Below, piece after piece: positions 24,313 to 33,211 of a stretch of DNA of 64,000 bases; positions within the stretch are counted from its first letter, which is position 1, and each line of letters opens with the position of its first letter. A program made the position numbers and the translations under genes. This stretch comes from CAZLKN01 sp964560135. GTDB taxonomy: Bacteria; Actinomycetota; JAICYB01. Location of the stretch: positions 124,001-188,000 of the forward strand of contig CAZLKN010000001.1 of NCBI GenBank assembly GCA_964560135.1. Direction: 5' to 3'. Below the pieces are notes generated by a model. It made no database searches, had not been told where the DNA came from, and saw only the letters and a list, made by a program, of their open reading frames with translations.

Positions 24313-26268
24313 CCGAAAGTACCTCGCGGATCGTGCGCCGAGCCTCTCGGCTGTCCGCCTCGCCCGGGCCCAGCCGGTCCGCGAACGTGATCAGGGCCTT
24401 CCACAGGGCCCAGCCGCGGGCGCGGGCCCAGGCGCCGTCGTCGACAGCCATGCTTCCGCGGAAAGCCTCGCGACTCCGGCCTGCGAAAAGCGTCCACGCG
24501 ATCGTCAGGTCGCACGCCGGGTCTCCGACGCCCGCGCATCCGAAGTCGATCACGGCGCCGAGCCGGCCGTCGCGGACCAACAAATTCGACGCCGCGACGT
24601 CCCCGTGGAACCAGACGGGATCGCCCCGCCACGGCGCGGCGAGGGCGGCCTCCCAGACGGCGGTGGGCGCGTCGGTGTCGATCCTGCCCTGCAACGCCGA
24701 GATCGCCTCGCGGGTCTCGCGGTCGTAGACCGCCGGGGACGCACCTCGGAAGAAATTGTGGGGGCCGGGCTCGGGCCCGCCGGACGGATCGATCTCCTGG
24801 AGGGCGGTGAGGAACCGGGNNNNNNNNNNNNNNNNNNNNNNNNNNNNNNNNNNNNNNNNNNNNNNNNNNNNNNNNNNNNNNNNNNNNNNNNNNNNNNNNN
24901 NNNNNNNNNNNNNNNNNNNCCGGGCTCGGGCCCGCCGGACGGATCGATCTCCTGGAGGGCGGTGAGGAACCGGGCCAGCGTCGTGGCGAGCTCACACATG
25001 TCGTCGATGCGAGCGGTTGTCGCGGGCCCTCCGTCGAGCCAGCGGTAGACCGCCCAGTGCCACGGGAAACCGTCGCCCGGTTCACCCATCGCGAGGGGGA
25101 CGGGGACCGGGAGGGGAAGGTGGGGAGCCAGCCGCGGGAGCCACCGCTGCTCCTTGTGCACCTGAGCGGCGTACGGCTCCGCGCTCGGCAGCCGCACGCT
25201 CATGTCCCCTCCGAGGCGGAACGTCCGGTTGTCCCAACCGCCGGGCTCGACCGGTGCGATCGGAAGATGCGCCCACGCGGGAAACTGCACGGCGACCAGC
25301 CGGCGGACGAGAGGGACGTCGAGATCCGCCCGTTGGGGCGTCGCAAGGGCCGAGGACATGGGACCTTTGGGCGGCGCGCCGGTGAGGGCGGCGGCGCACG
25401 CGGCCAGCTCCGCGGCAGCCTGGTCGCTGTCCTCGTCCCAGGCTTCCAGCGCTTCCGCAACGGACCGGGCGAGCAGCCAGGCGTGGACGCGTTCCGCATC
25501 GACGTCGAGGAGGCCGGCGAATCGGCGGATCGTCTCCGTGGGAGCTGCGGTCACGCGGTCCAGGCAGTTGAACAGGTGCTGGGTCGCGTCGTAGGCGGGA
25601 TCGCCGACGAACGGCTTGGGGTCGATGGCCAGCCACGGCTCCCGCTGCGCAGCCAGCACGTTGCCGGCATGCAGGTCGGTGAGCAGCAGAACCTTCCGGT
25701 CGGCCGAGCCCGGCAGCTCGTCGAACAGTCGGGCCGCCGTCCTGATCAGGCTCTGGTCGATGCGGTCGGTGAAGCGATCCGCGAGCCGGGCGAGGCTCGG
25801 CCCCCACCACGCCGCGACGAGCGCCTCCAGCGTCCGGAACGGATGACCCTCCGGGGGCGAGCGCCACAGACGGTGGAGCAGACCGGCGACGACCTCGTCC
25901 TGTGCGGGTTCGTCCACGGCGTCGGCCAGAGCGGTGCCGGGCTCGCAGCGTTCCAGGAGCAGCGCGCCCAGGTCCGCGTCCGCGTCGAGCAACCGGACGG
26001 TGCCGTCGCCGTCCCAGAGCCGTAAGCCGTCGGCCTCGTGCTCGCCTTCGTAGTGGGGGAGGCAGATCTTGAGGACGGCGCTGGAACCGTCGGAAAGCCG
26101 CGCCGGCAGAACCACCGAGCAGTAACCGCCGGGATCGAGGGGGGGGCCAAGCTCGAGCGACCACCGACGCGCCGCCTCGGTCACGATCCCGGGAACGCGC
26201 TTCAGCCAGTCGATCCGCTGCGCGTCGGATCGGCAGGTCCACGCGATCCGCTCGGGCACGATCCCCAT
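24299..26268 (-). CDS. Fusion of two aminoglycoside-phosphotransferase-like kinases (interrupted by an assembly gap)
   Basis: After removing the 100 N and one copy of the flanking 55-bp duplicate (155 bases), the gene is 1815 bp, exactly 605 codons, and both halves fall in one frame. The N-terminal half (about 1-310) resembles streptomycin 6-kinase/APH(6) proteins: WSLELGPPLDPGG, LLERCEPGTAL, DLHAGNVLA (catalytic loop) and IDPKPFVGDPAYD. The C-terminal half (from MSSALATPQRADL) is a separate APH-type kinase: GGWDNRTFRLG, WAVYRWLDG, FFRGASPAVYDRETREAI, WFHGDVAASNLLV (catalytic loop) and VIDFGCAGVGDPACD. No stop separates them. Both catalytic Asp residues are present, so this is a two-headed small-molecule kinase, a resistance or metabolic enzyme. 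The ATG at 26268 follows a TACCGT box by 7 bp. Confidence 0.75.
24765..24974. other. False scaffold gap: 100 N between two copies of the same 55 bp
   Basis: The 55 bases at 24765-24819 and at 24920-24974 are identical, with N at 24820-24919. A shared end of 55 bases is what a k=55 de Bruijn assembler leaves at contig ends. Collapsing the duplicate restores the kinase reading frame, so no sequence is missing. Confidence 0.9.
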
Positions 26269-26275
26269 CCCGGTA

Positions 26276-26281
26276 ACGGTA
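26276..26281 (-). promoter_or_regulatory. -10 box of a probable leaderless transcript
   Basis: Minus-strand TACCGT ends 7 bp before the ATG at 26268 of the double-kinase gene; no SD is present. Confidence 0.45.
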
Positions 26282-26402
26282 CGCGAGTCTGCTAGCCCTC
26301 CGGGGTGCCCCCGAGAGCCGACGGATCGGGCGCGAGCAGCGCCTTTCATGAAGGTCAAGGGTTGCATCTCCGACGTGTCGGCAGCGGCCTCCATCCTCGG
26401 GT

Positions 26403-26618
26403 ATGCACTGGACCAGGCATGCGAAGAACAGACTCCGGTTGATCCGCCGGAATGCTCCAATGAGCGCGGAGCAGGTCGTCGGTGGCCTAGCCGAAGGGGT
26501 AATCGTCGATTACGATGCGCGGGGGAATGCACGGACCAAGGTTGAGATCGAAGCTGTCCGACTGATCGTTGTCGTGAACGAGCGTCAAGAGACGATCATC
26601 ACGATCTGGAGAGCCTGA
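26403..26618 (+). CDS. DUF4258-like small protein (possible toxin partner)
   Basis: A 71-residue basic protein beginning MHWTRHAKNRLRLI, with conserved His/Arg near the N-terminus and a C-terminal strand pair (VRLIVVVNERQETIITIWRA). This is the pattern of DUF4258, a RelE/ParE-like small fold. It overlaps the following DUF2283 gene by one base (TGATG). DUF4258-DUF2283 pairs occur in many bacteria and have been proposed as toxin-antitoxin-like modules. Local base composition is somewhat less GC-rich than the neighbours, hinting at transfer. Confidence 0.7.
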   Translation: MHWTRHAKNRLRLIRRNAPMSAEQVVGGLAEGVIVDYDARGNARTKVEIEAVRLIVVVNERQETIITIWRA

Positions 26619-26857
26619 TGGCCGTATATACGTACGACGAGGAAGCCGACGCCCTGTACATCCTCCTCGTCGCCGATGACGAGGCGACGATCGATCGGAC
26701 GATCGAGGTCGATCCCCGGTTGCATGTAGACCTCGATCCGTCCGGCGGCGTGGTCGGTGTGGAGATCCTGTATCCCCGCGAGGGAGCGGTCGATTTTGCG
26801 CCGCTCCGCGAGCGATTCGGCCTCAAGCTGAAGCTTCCCTTCCGGTTCGCAGCCTGA
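26618..26857 (+). CDS. DUF2283 family small protein (possible antitoxin partner)
   Basis: A 79-residue acidic protein: YDEEADALYILL, then a VDLDPSGGVVGVEIL strand motif, the signature of DUF2283. Its ATG overlaps the stop of the DUF4258 gene, which indicates coupled translation. In such pairs the DUF2283 protein is usually assigned the neutralising role, but I know of no general proof, so this stays inference. Confidence 0.75.
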   Translation: MAVYTYDEEADALYILLVADDEATIDRTIEVDPRLHVDLDPSGGVVGVEILYPREGAVDFAPLRERFGLKLKLPFRFAA

Positions 26858-26973
26858 CCCGGCAAGCATCCCACGCTAACGACCGGGCTCGGGCGCCTCA
26901 CCCGGGTGGAGGGAAGGCCCTTCCTGTGGCGAAGTCTTGACCCGTGGGTCTATCGACGAGGCCGGAGGGGAAG

Positions 26974-29763
26974 ATGGTGCGCCGGAAGGTGATGGGAGCC
27001 GTACTCGCCGTGGTCGTGGGGGCCGGGGTGCTCGTGGTGGGGCCCGCCTCCTCAGGGACCATCATCGATGCCACTTCCGGGACCCTGCGTGCCGGGGTCG
27101 GGGTCGTGGATCTGTCGTGGAACGTCGGACGTAACCAGGGCCAGCTCGGCCCGGCCGGCAACATGCTGACCGGCGACGACTTCGACCCTTACGTCCACAC
27201 CGTCACCCAGGAGCCCACCAACGGGATCCAGGCCCGCCTCAGCGCCCGGGCCCTCGTGGTCGAGGACCCCGACGGGAACCGCGTCGCCTACCTCAAGAGC
27301 GACCACTACCTCCAGCAGGATCTGCTGTACCGGCGCGTCGCGCAGCTCGTGGAGGAGGCCGGGATCGGCATCGACCGCGACAACCTGATGATCGGCGCCA
27401 CCCACAACCACTCGGCCCCCTACGGCGCAACCACCTCCTGGGGTGTCTGGGCGTTCGCCGACGCGTTCGATCTGCGCGAGTTCGACTACTTCGCCACGCG
27501 GATGGCGCAGGCCGTAATCGATGCCGCAGAGAGCCTTCGTCCGGTGCGGATGGGGGCCAGCGTCGGCACGCTCACCGAGGTGCAGCAGAACATCCTGGGC
27601 CCGGCGACGGCCGACGACGGTACCCCGGCCGGCTTCCCCCGCGACCACTTCGACCCCGAGCTCGCGGTGATCCGCTTCGACGACGTGAGCGACCCCGAAC
27701 ACCCGGCTCCCTACGCGATGCTCGTGAACCTGGCGATGCACCCGGAGTCGCTGGACGGCAACGGGATGTTGTCCCCCGACTTCGTCGGACAGGTGGAGCT
27801 GCACGCCGAGCGCGCCACCGGTGCCACGGTGATCTGGAGCCAGGGCGGCCTCGGGGACGTCGAGCCCGACCGCGACGCGCGCGCGAACCCGCCGGAACTG
27901 CGCCGCGAATACTGGCGCCGCGACTTCTCCCAGATGGAGGAGATGAGCCGGACCGTCGCGTCCCGCGTCGCCGAGACCTACGATGCCGTCGCCGCCGGCG
28001 TGTCGACGGTGTCCGGCAAGGACGTTCCGTTCACCACCGAGGCGACGGTGGGCATGACGAGCATGCGATTCCCTGGCCCGGCCAGCCACCCGGTCCCCAC
28101 GGTGTCGAACTGCCGGACCGAGGCTGCTTCCCGTGGCCGTCCGGGCCTCCCTGCGGCGGGCCTGCCCGACTGCAGCCGGCAGGATGGCCCCGACGTCGGC
28201 CCGCTGTATGACGCGGTGACGGACGCCGGCCTGCCCGTCGTGGAGAACTACGGCAGCTCGCCGGGCTACCTGGCCGCCCAGGAGACCCTTCACGCCCACC
28301 TCCAGGTGATGCGCCTGGGCGAGATCCTGCTCGCCACCTGCCCCTGCGAGCCGGTCACCGACATGACCCTCAACTTCAAGACCCGCACCGACGCCGCGGC
28401 CCCCGAGATGCATCTGGGTTGGGTGCCCACCTGCGCCCCGGAGGACGCCGACACCTACCTCTGCGAGCGCCCCAACCGGGCCTGGGAGGCCCCGTCCATC
28501 CTCGAGGTGCCGGCCGACCGGCACGACCGGATGATGGCGCAGATCCTCAACGATGCCCGCGGCTGGGACGACGAGACCCCCGAAGCCATCGCGACCGCGG
28601 AGGCCGAGCCGACCGATCCGGCGCAGATCAAGGGCAACTTCACCCACGAGCGGATCCAGGATCTGGCCTGCGGAGAGGCGTCCTGTCCCGGCTACAGGCT
28701 CCCGCTCATGGTGGGCACCGCCAACGACTACATCGGATACGTGGTCACCTATCGTGAGTACCAGCGGGGGGACCACTACCGGAAGGCGCTCACCGCCTTC
28801 GGCCCCCACACCGCCGACTACATCAACACCCGGCTCGTAGGAATGGCTGCCGGTCTCCAGGGGGCCGACGAGGTGGCCGCGGAGTTGCTCGACGCCACGG
28901 TCGAGGCGGAGGACGTCTACCTGCACGCCCGGGCCCGCGTCATCGGCGAGTCGGCCCGAGCGGCCCGGGCGGCCTACGAGGCCGCGCTGCCCGACGACGG
29001 TGGCTCGCCGGCGATCGTGATGGAACCGTCCACGCTGGAACGCTTCGACGGAGCCCAGGTGCGCTGGATCGGAGGCAGCAACTACACCGACAATCCGCGC
29101 GTCCGGGTGGAGGGGCACGACGAGCACGAGGGATGGGTGCCCTTCGCGGGTCAGGACGGTGGAGAGGTGGTCGTCACCTACGAGTACGCCCGGTCCCAGG
29201 ACCTCGACTCCTGGACCGGGTGGGCCGCCGGCGACCACGTCGCGGTGTGGACGGCGTCTCTCGAGGTGTTCGAGCAGACACCCCCGGGCACTTACCGGTT
29301 CGTGATCGACGGTCACCACCGCCAGGCAGGTGCCCCGCAGGACTACGCCCTGACCTCGGAGGCCTTCGACGTCGATCCGTGGACCGGGATCCGCGTCGCC
29401 TCAGGCTCCTTCGACCCCGGGACGGGCGAGGCGCGCTTCACCGTGGCGCCGCTCGTGTACCCGGACACCTGGGAGCCGGTGGCCGTCCCCTACATCTCCA
29501 CCGATGTCACAGAGGTCGCCGGCCAGACCTACTGCTTCCGCTGCACGTTCCGTCCGTGGGCGACCGGCGGGGAGGTGGACCGGGCGCAGGTCACGGTCGA
29601 GACCTCGCAGGGGACCCACACGATGCCCGCCACCCTGGTGGACGGCGAGTGGGTGGTCACCGGGATCCCGTCGGACGCCGATGCCGTCCACGTCGACGTG
29701 GGTGACGTGATCGACGTCCACGGCAACGTGAACGGCGAGCGGTTCACGTTGCCGGAGGCGTGA
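26974..29763 (+). CDS. Neutral-ceramidase-like secreted protein with altered nucleophile motif (copy 2)
   Basis: A 929-residue secreted protein, the longest of the three family members here. The signal peptide is about 1-28. The HxH Zn motif is kept (GATHNHSAP, His144 and His146). The hexapeptide equivalent to GDVSPN reads GDVEPD at 294-299, with Glu297 where characterised enzymes have the nucleophilic Ser. Other family blocks are present (VGTANDYIGYVVTYREYQRGDHY). The C-terminal region adds Ig-like strands (WIGGSNYTDNPRV) and a further domain with a C-x2-C pair (YCFRCTF). The ATG at 26974 is preferred over the GTG at 26944 because GGAGGGG lies directly upstream. It may hydrolyse a different substrate or be a binding protein. 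The next gene begins 2 bp later. Confidence 0.75.
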   Translation: MVRRKVMGAVLAVVVGAGVLVVGPASSGTIIDATSGTLRAGVGVVDLSWNVGRNQGQLGPAGNMLTGDDFDPYVHTVTQEPTNGIQARLSARALVVEDPDGNRVAYLKSDHYLQQDLLYRRVAQLVEEAGIGIDRDNLMIGATHNHSAPYGATTSWGVWAFADAFDLREFDYFATRMAQAVIDAAESLRPVRMGASVGTLTEVQQNILGPATADDGTPAGFPRDHFDPELAVIRFDDVSDPEHPAPYAMLVNLAMHPESLDGNGMLSPDFVGQVELHAERATGATVIWSQGGLGDVEPDRDARANPPELRREYWRRDFSQMEEMSRTVASRVAETYDAVAAGVSTVSGKDVPFTTEATVGMTSMRFPGPASHPVPTVSNCRTEAASRGRPGLPAAGLPDCSRQDGPDVGPLYDAVTDAGLPVVENYGSSPGYLAAQETLHAHLQVMRLGEILLATCPCEPVTDMTLNFKTRTDAAAPEMHLGWVPTCAPEDADTYLCERPNRAWEAPSILEVPADRHDRMMAQILNDARGWDDETPEAIATAEAEPTDPAQIKGNFTHERIQDLACGEASCPGYRLPLMVGTANDYIGYVVTYREYQRGDHYRKALTAFGPHTADYINTRLVGMAAGLQGADEVAAELLDATVEAEDVYLHARARVIGESARAARAAYEAALPDDGGSPAIVMEPSTLERFDGAQVRWIGGSNYTDNPRVRVEGHDEHEGWVPFAGQDGGEVVVTYEYARSQDLDSWTGWAAGDHVAVWTASLEVFEQTPPGTYRFVIDGHHRQAGAPQDYALTSEAFDVDPWTGIRVASGSFDPGTGEARFTVAPLVYPDTWEPVAVPYISTDVTEVAGQTYCFRCTFRPWATGGEVDRAQVTVETSQGTHTMPATLVDGEWVVTGIPSDADAVHVDVGDVIDVHGNVNGERFTLPEA

Positions 29764-29765
29764 GC

Positions 29766-32027
29766 ATGCGGGCGCTGATCGCCGCCGCGCTGGCCGCGCT
29801 GCTCGTGCTCCCGGTGGGCCTGTCCGCACGGGCCGACGACGACCCGTGCACGGCCCGGATCTGTGCGGGGGCGGGCAGGGCCGACATGACCCCGCCGGTG
29901 GGCGTGCCGATGGGTGGGTACTTCGCCCGCTCGGCCGCCTCAGGACCGGAGGCGTGGGCCGAGCAGATCACCGACCGGGGACCGGACCCGAACCTGTACG
30001 CCAAGTCCTTCCGCCAGTCGGAGGGGATCCACACGACGCTGCACGCCCGGGCCCTCGTGGTGCAGGCCCCCGACGGACGGCGGTACGCCTTCGCTTCCGT
30101 GGAGAACCGCGGTGCCCCCTTCGAGCTCCACCAGGCCGTCGCGCGGCGCCTGGCCGACGCCGGTGCGGACATCCCATCGGAGCATCTGCTGTTCTCGTCC
30201 ACCCATTCCCATGCCGCGCCGTCGCCGCTGAACCCGTATGCCGCCTACGGTGCGATCTCCGCGGACCTGTTCGACCCGCGGGTCTTCGAGATCGTCGCCG
30301 AGGCCCTCACGGCGGCGATCCTCGACGGCGTGGACCGTCTCGAGCCGGCGCGCCTCGGTGTCGGACGCCACGACCTCGACGGCGCGTCCCGCAACCGCCG
30401 GATGGAGCAGTTCGCCCTCAACCCGGAGGCGCCGGACGACGCCCGGCCCGACGAGGCCCCAGCCGTCGACCCGGCGGTGACGGTGCTGCGCGCCGAGGCC
30501 GACGACGGACGGCCCATCGGTGCCTTCTCGGTCTTCGCTCTCCACGGCACGACCCTCGGCGATTCCAACGACCTGCTCTCGGGCGACAACATGGGACCGT
30601 CGATGCGGTCGTGCGAGGCGGCGCTTCGCGAGCGTGGCGCCACCGATCCCGTCTGCGCGCAGGGCAACGGTGCCGAAGGTGACATCTCCCCGGACGCCGA
30701 CGTCTCCGGGCTGTGGGTCGAGGGCGGCTACGCGCGCGCGGCCCGTACCGGCGAGCAGGTGGCCCAGGGGGTCCTGGCGGCCTGGGACGACGCGACCCCA
30801 GCTGAGGACACCGACCTCGACGCGCGCTTCCACGTCCTGTACTTCCGCGGTCAGGACGGCGACCCGGGTGAGCCCTCGTCGCCGGTGCCGATGGTCGGGG
30901 TGGGCGGGAACTTCGGAGACGGGCTCGCCTTCCCCGTCGAGGTGGCTCCGGGCCAGGGAGGCAAGATCCCGATCGGCTCGGGCGCCGGCGGCTACCCGCA
31001 GTGGGCGCCCGTGCAGGTCGTCCGGATCGGCGGCACCGCCCTCACGGCGGTCCCCGGCGAGATGACGACGACCATGGGACGCCGGGTCCGCGCAGCCGTC
31101 CTCGACGCCGCATCGGACCTGCTCGACGACGTGGTGATTGTCGGCCTCGCCAACGCCTACGTGTCGTACATGACAACCCCCGAGGAGTACGAGGCCCACC
31201 GCTACGAGGGGGCCTGGTCGCTGTACGGCCCGCAGACCGGAAACGTGATCCGCAACGAGCTCGTCCGCCTCGCCGCGGACATGGCTGCCGGTGTCCACGG
31301 CGACGACGCCGGTGCCCCGCCCCTCGGCGAGCTCCTCGCCGCTCCCGAGGCACCGCCGCTGCCCACCGACGATCCGTTCCGGGTCGGCGACGTCGTCGAG
31401 AACGCGCGCGGCGCGACGCAGCGCGGCGAGATCGCGTCCTTCAGCTGGGTGGGCGGGAACCCGGCGGTGGACCGTCCCCGCGGCGAGGTCTTCGTCCGTC
31501 TCGAACGCGACACCGGCGAGGGCTGGCAGACGGTGGCCACCGAGGACGACACCTGGACGGCCGTGCGCGTGGACCGGACCGGCCCAGCCGGCCCCCACCG
31601 GTGGACCGTGGCCGCCGACCTCCCGCTCGACCTGCCGGTGGGCTTCTACCGGTTCCGGGTCGCCGGACGCTACGCCGCCCCGACCGGTGTGTTCGACTAC
31701 AGCAGCGAGTCGGTCCGGTTCCGCATCGCGCCCGCGGAGGCGCTCCTGCCGGATCTCTGGGTGGAGGGAACCACCGTGACCGTCCGCGGCCTGTGGCCAC
31801 GCCCGGACGGCGAGCGTTACGCGCTCCGCCCCCGGGAGGCCGCCGACGGCACGGCCAAGCTGACGATCATGCGGTCCTCCGAGCCCGTGGGGAGCTTCAC
31901 GCTCGCGCTCGGGCAGCCGGCCGAGCTTCCGATCGAGCCCGGCGACGAGCTCCACATCGGCCCCGACGATCTCCGAGACGAGCGTGGGAACCGCAACGGG
32001 GCGGCTTTCGTCCACGAAGTGGTGTGA
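29766..32027 (+). CDS. Neutral-ceramidase-like secreted hydrolase (copy 3)
   Basis: A 753-residue secreted protein with a signal peptide (about 1-25). The family start is ADMTPPVGVPMGGYFAR and the Zn motif is STHSHAAP (His147, His149). LSGDNMGPSM and GDISPD (305-310) follow, with Ser308 at the nucleophile position. It is thus the only one of the three copies with a canonical Ser. VGLANAYVSYMTTPEEYEAHRYEG closely matches the equivalent stretch in copy 1, as does the Ig-like FSWVGGNP. ATG 29766 has GGAGG 7 bp upstream; GTG 29760 overlaps the previous stop and is a possible alternative. It is co-transcribed with copy 2. Extracellular amidase activity on ceramides or related lipids is the best guess. 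Confidence 0.8.
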   Translation: MRALIAAALAALLVLPVGLSARADDDPCTARICAGAGRADMTPPVGVPMGGYFARSAASGPEAWAEQITDRGPDPNLYAKSFRQSEGIHTTLHARALVVQAPDGRRYAFASVENRGAPFELHQAVARRLADAGADIPSEHLLFSSTHSHAAPSPLNPYAAYGAISADLFDPRVFEIVAEALTAAILDGVDRLEPARLGVGRHDLDGASRNRRMEQFALNPEAPDDARPDEAPAVDPAVTVLRAEADDGRPIGAFSVFALHGTTLGDSNDLLSGDNMGPSMRSCEAALRERGATDPVCAQGNGAEGDISPDADVSGLWVEGGYARAARTGEQVAQGVLAAWDDATPAEDTDLDARFHVLYFRGQDGDPGEPSSPVPMVGVGGNFGDGLAFPVEVAPGQGGKIPIGSGAGGYPQWAPVQVVRIGGTALTAVPGEMTTTMGRRVRAAVLDAASDLLDDVVIVGLANAYVSYMTTPEEYEAHRYEGAWSLYGPQTGNVIRNELVRLAADMAAGVHGDDAGAPPLGELLAAPEAPPLPTDDPFRVGDVVENARGATQRGEIASFSWVGGNPAVDRPRGEVFVRLERDTGEGWQTVATEDDTWTAVRVDRTGPAGPHRWTVAADLPLDLPVGFYRFRVAGRYAAPTGVFDYSSESVRFRIAPAEALLPDLWVEGTTVTVRGLWPRPDGERYALRPREAADGTAKLTIMRSSEPVGSFTLALGQPAELPIEPGDELHIGPDDLRDERGNRNGAAFVHEVV

Positions 32028-32037
32028 CCGGCGCCGG

Positions 32038-32043
32038 TAGGAT
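32038..32043 (+). promoter_or_regulatory. -10 box of a probable leaderless transcript
   Basis: TAGGAT ends 6 bp before the GTG at 32050; no SD is seen. Confidence 0.5.
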
Positions 32044-32049
32044 GGCTAC

Positions 32050-33207
32050 GTGACCGCGCAGACCAGGATCGCCTCGGCGCTTTCCACGGCCCCCGACCTC
32101 CGCACCGCCGTCCGCGAGGCGGCCGGACGGGTGGCCGAGGAGCTGCGCGCGCCCGATCTCGTCGTCGCCTTCTTCTCGCCGCACCACGTGGAGGAGATCT
32201 CCACGGCCTCTGCGATGCTGCGGGAGCTGCTGCTGCCGGGGCACCTGCTCGGCTGCACCGGCGAGTCGGTGGTCGGCGACGGACGGGAGGTCGAATCCGA
32301 GCCCGCGTTCGCGGTCTGGGCGGCATCCTTCGCCTCGGCGCGCGTCGAGGCGTTCCGCTCCGAGCTGGTCCGCGCCCCGGAGGGCACCGGGTTCACCGGT
32401 ATCCCGGATCTCGCCGGCCGCGACGACGCCAAGGCCGTGCTCCTGCTCGGCGACCCCTACAGCTACCCCGCCCACGTCCTGCTCCAGCACGCCTCCGACC
32501 GCTTCGGCGGCCTGCCGTTCATCGGGGGCATGGCCTCCGGAGGGATGGGGGCCGGGCAGCATCGCCTCCTGCTCGACGGCGACGTCCACACCGAGGGTGC
32601 GGTGGGTGTGGTGATCTCGGGCGACATGCCTGTTCGCACCGTGGTGTCGCAGGGATGCCGTCCCGTGGGCGCTCCGTTCGTCGTGACGCGGGCCGACGCC
32701 AACATCATCCATGAGCTCGGGGGCCGGCCCGCGCTCGAGCAGGCCCAGGGGATGCTGGCCGACCTGGAGCTGCGCGACCGCGAGCTCGCCTCGCGCGGGC
32801 TGCACATCGGGATCGTGATCGACGAGTACCGCGAGGACTTCGGGCGCGGCGACTTCCTCGTCCGCGGGGTGATCGGCGGCGATCCGGAGTCGGGCTCGAT
32901 CGCCGTGGGCGACGAGATCGAGATCGGACGGACCGTCCAGTTCCACGTCCGCGACGCCGACACCGCCGACGAGGACCTCCGGGAACTGCTCGAGCGACTC
33001 GAGTCGCCGGCCGCCGGCGCGCTGCTGTTCACCTGCAACGGACGGGGTTCGCGTCTGTTCCCGGCCCCCGACCACGATGTGCAGGCCATCCACAAGGCGC
33101 TGGGGACGATCCCGGTGGCCGGGTTCTTCTGCGCCGGTGAGATCGGGCCGATCGGGGGCCGCAACTTCCTCCACGGCTTCACGGCCAGCGCCGCGTTCTT
33201 CGATTGA
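32050..33207 (+). CDS. FIST N- and C-domain sensor protein
   Basis: A 385-residue FIST-domain protein. The N-terminal FIST domain includes LLGCTGESVVGDGREVE (about 74-90) and the GGMASGG core (about 159-165). The C-terminal FIST domain has GDFLVRGVIGGDPESGSI, LLFTCNGRG and GFFCAGEIGPIGGRNFLHGFT. Both are standard for the family. FIST domains are thought to sense small ligands such as amino acids and often accompany signalling outputs, but here no output domain is fused. GTG 32050 is presumed leaderless. It converges with the SelW-like gene, the stops being 4 bp apart. Confidence 0.85.
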   Translation: MTAQTRIASALSTAPDLRTAVREAAGRVAEELRAPDLVVAFFSPHHVEEISTASAMLRELLLPGHLLGCTGESVVGDGREVESEPAFAVWAASFASARVEAFRSELVRAPEGTGFTGIPDLAGRDDAKAVLLLGDPYSYPAHVLLQHASDRFGGLPFIGGMASGGMGAGQHRLLLDGDVHTEGAVGVVISGDMPVRTVVSQGCRPVGAPFVVTRADANIIHELGGRPALEQAQGMLADLELRDRELASRGLHIGIVIDEYREDFGRGDFLVRGVIGGDPESGSIAVGDEIEIGRTVQFHVRDADTADEDLRELLERLESPAAGALLFTCNGRGSRLFPAPDHDVQAIHKALGTIPVAGFFCAGEIGPIGGRNFLHGFTASAAFFD

Positions 33208-33211
33208 CGGG

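Noticed and set aside
24820..24919. Insertion element with 55-bp target duplications
   Set aside because: The insert is 100 N, the usual scaffold spacer, and a 55-bp direct repeat fits a k-mer overlap better than a target-site duplication.
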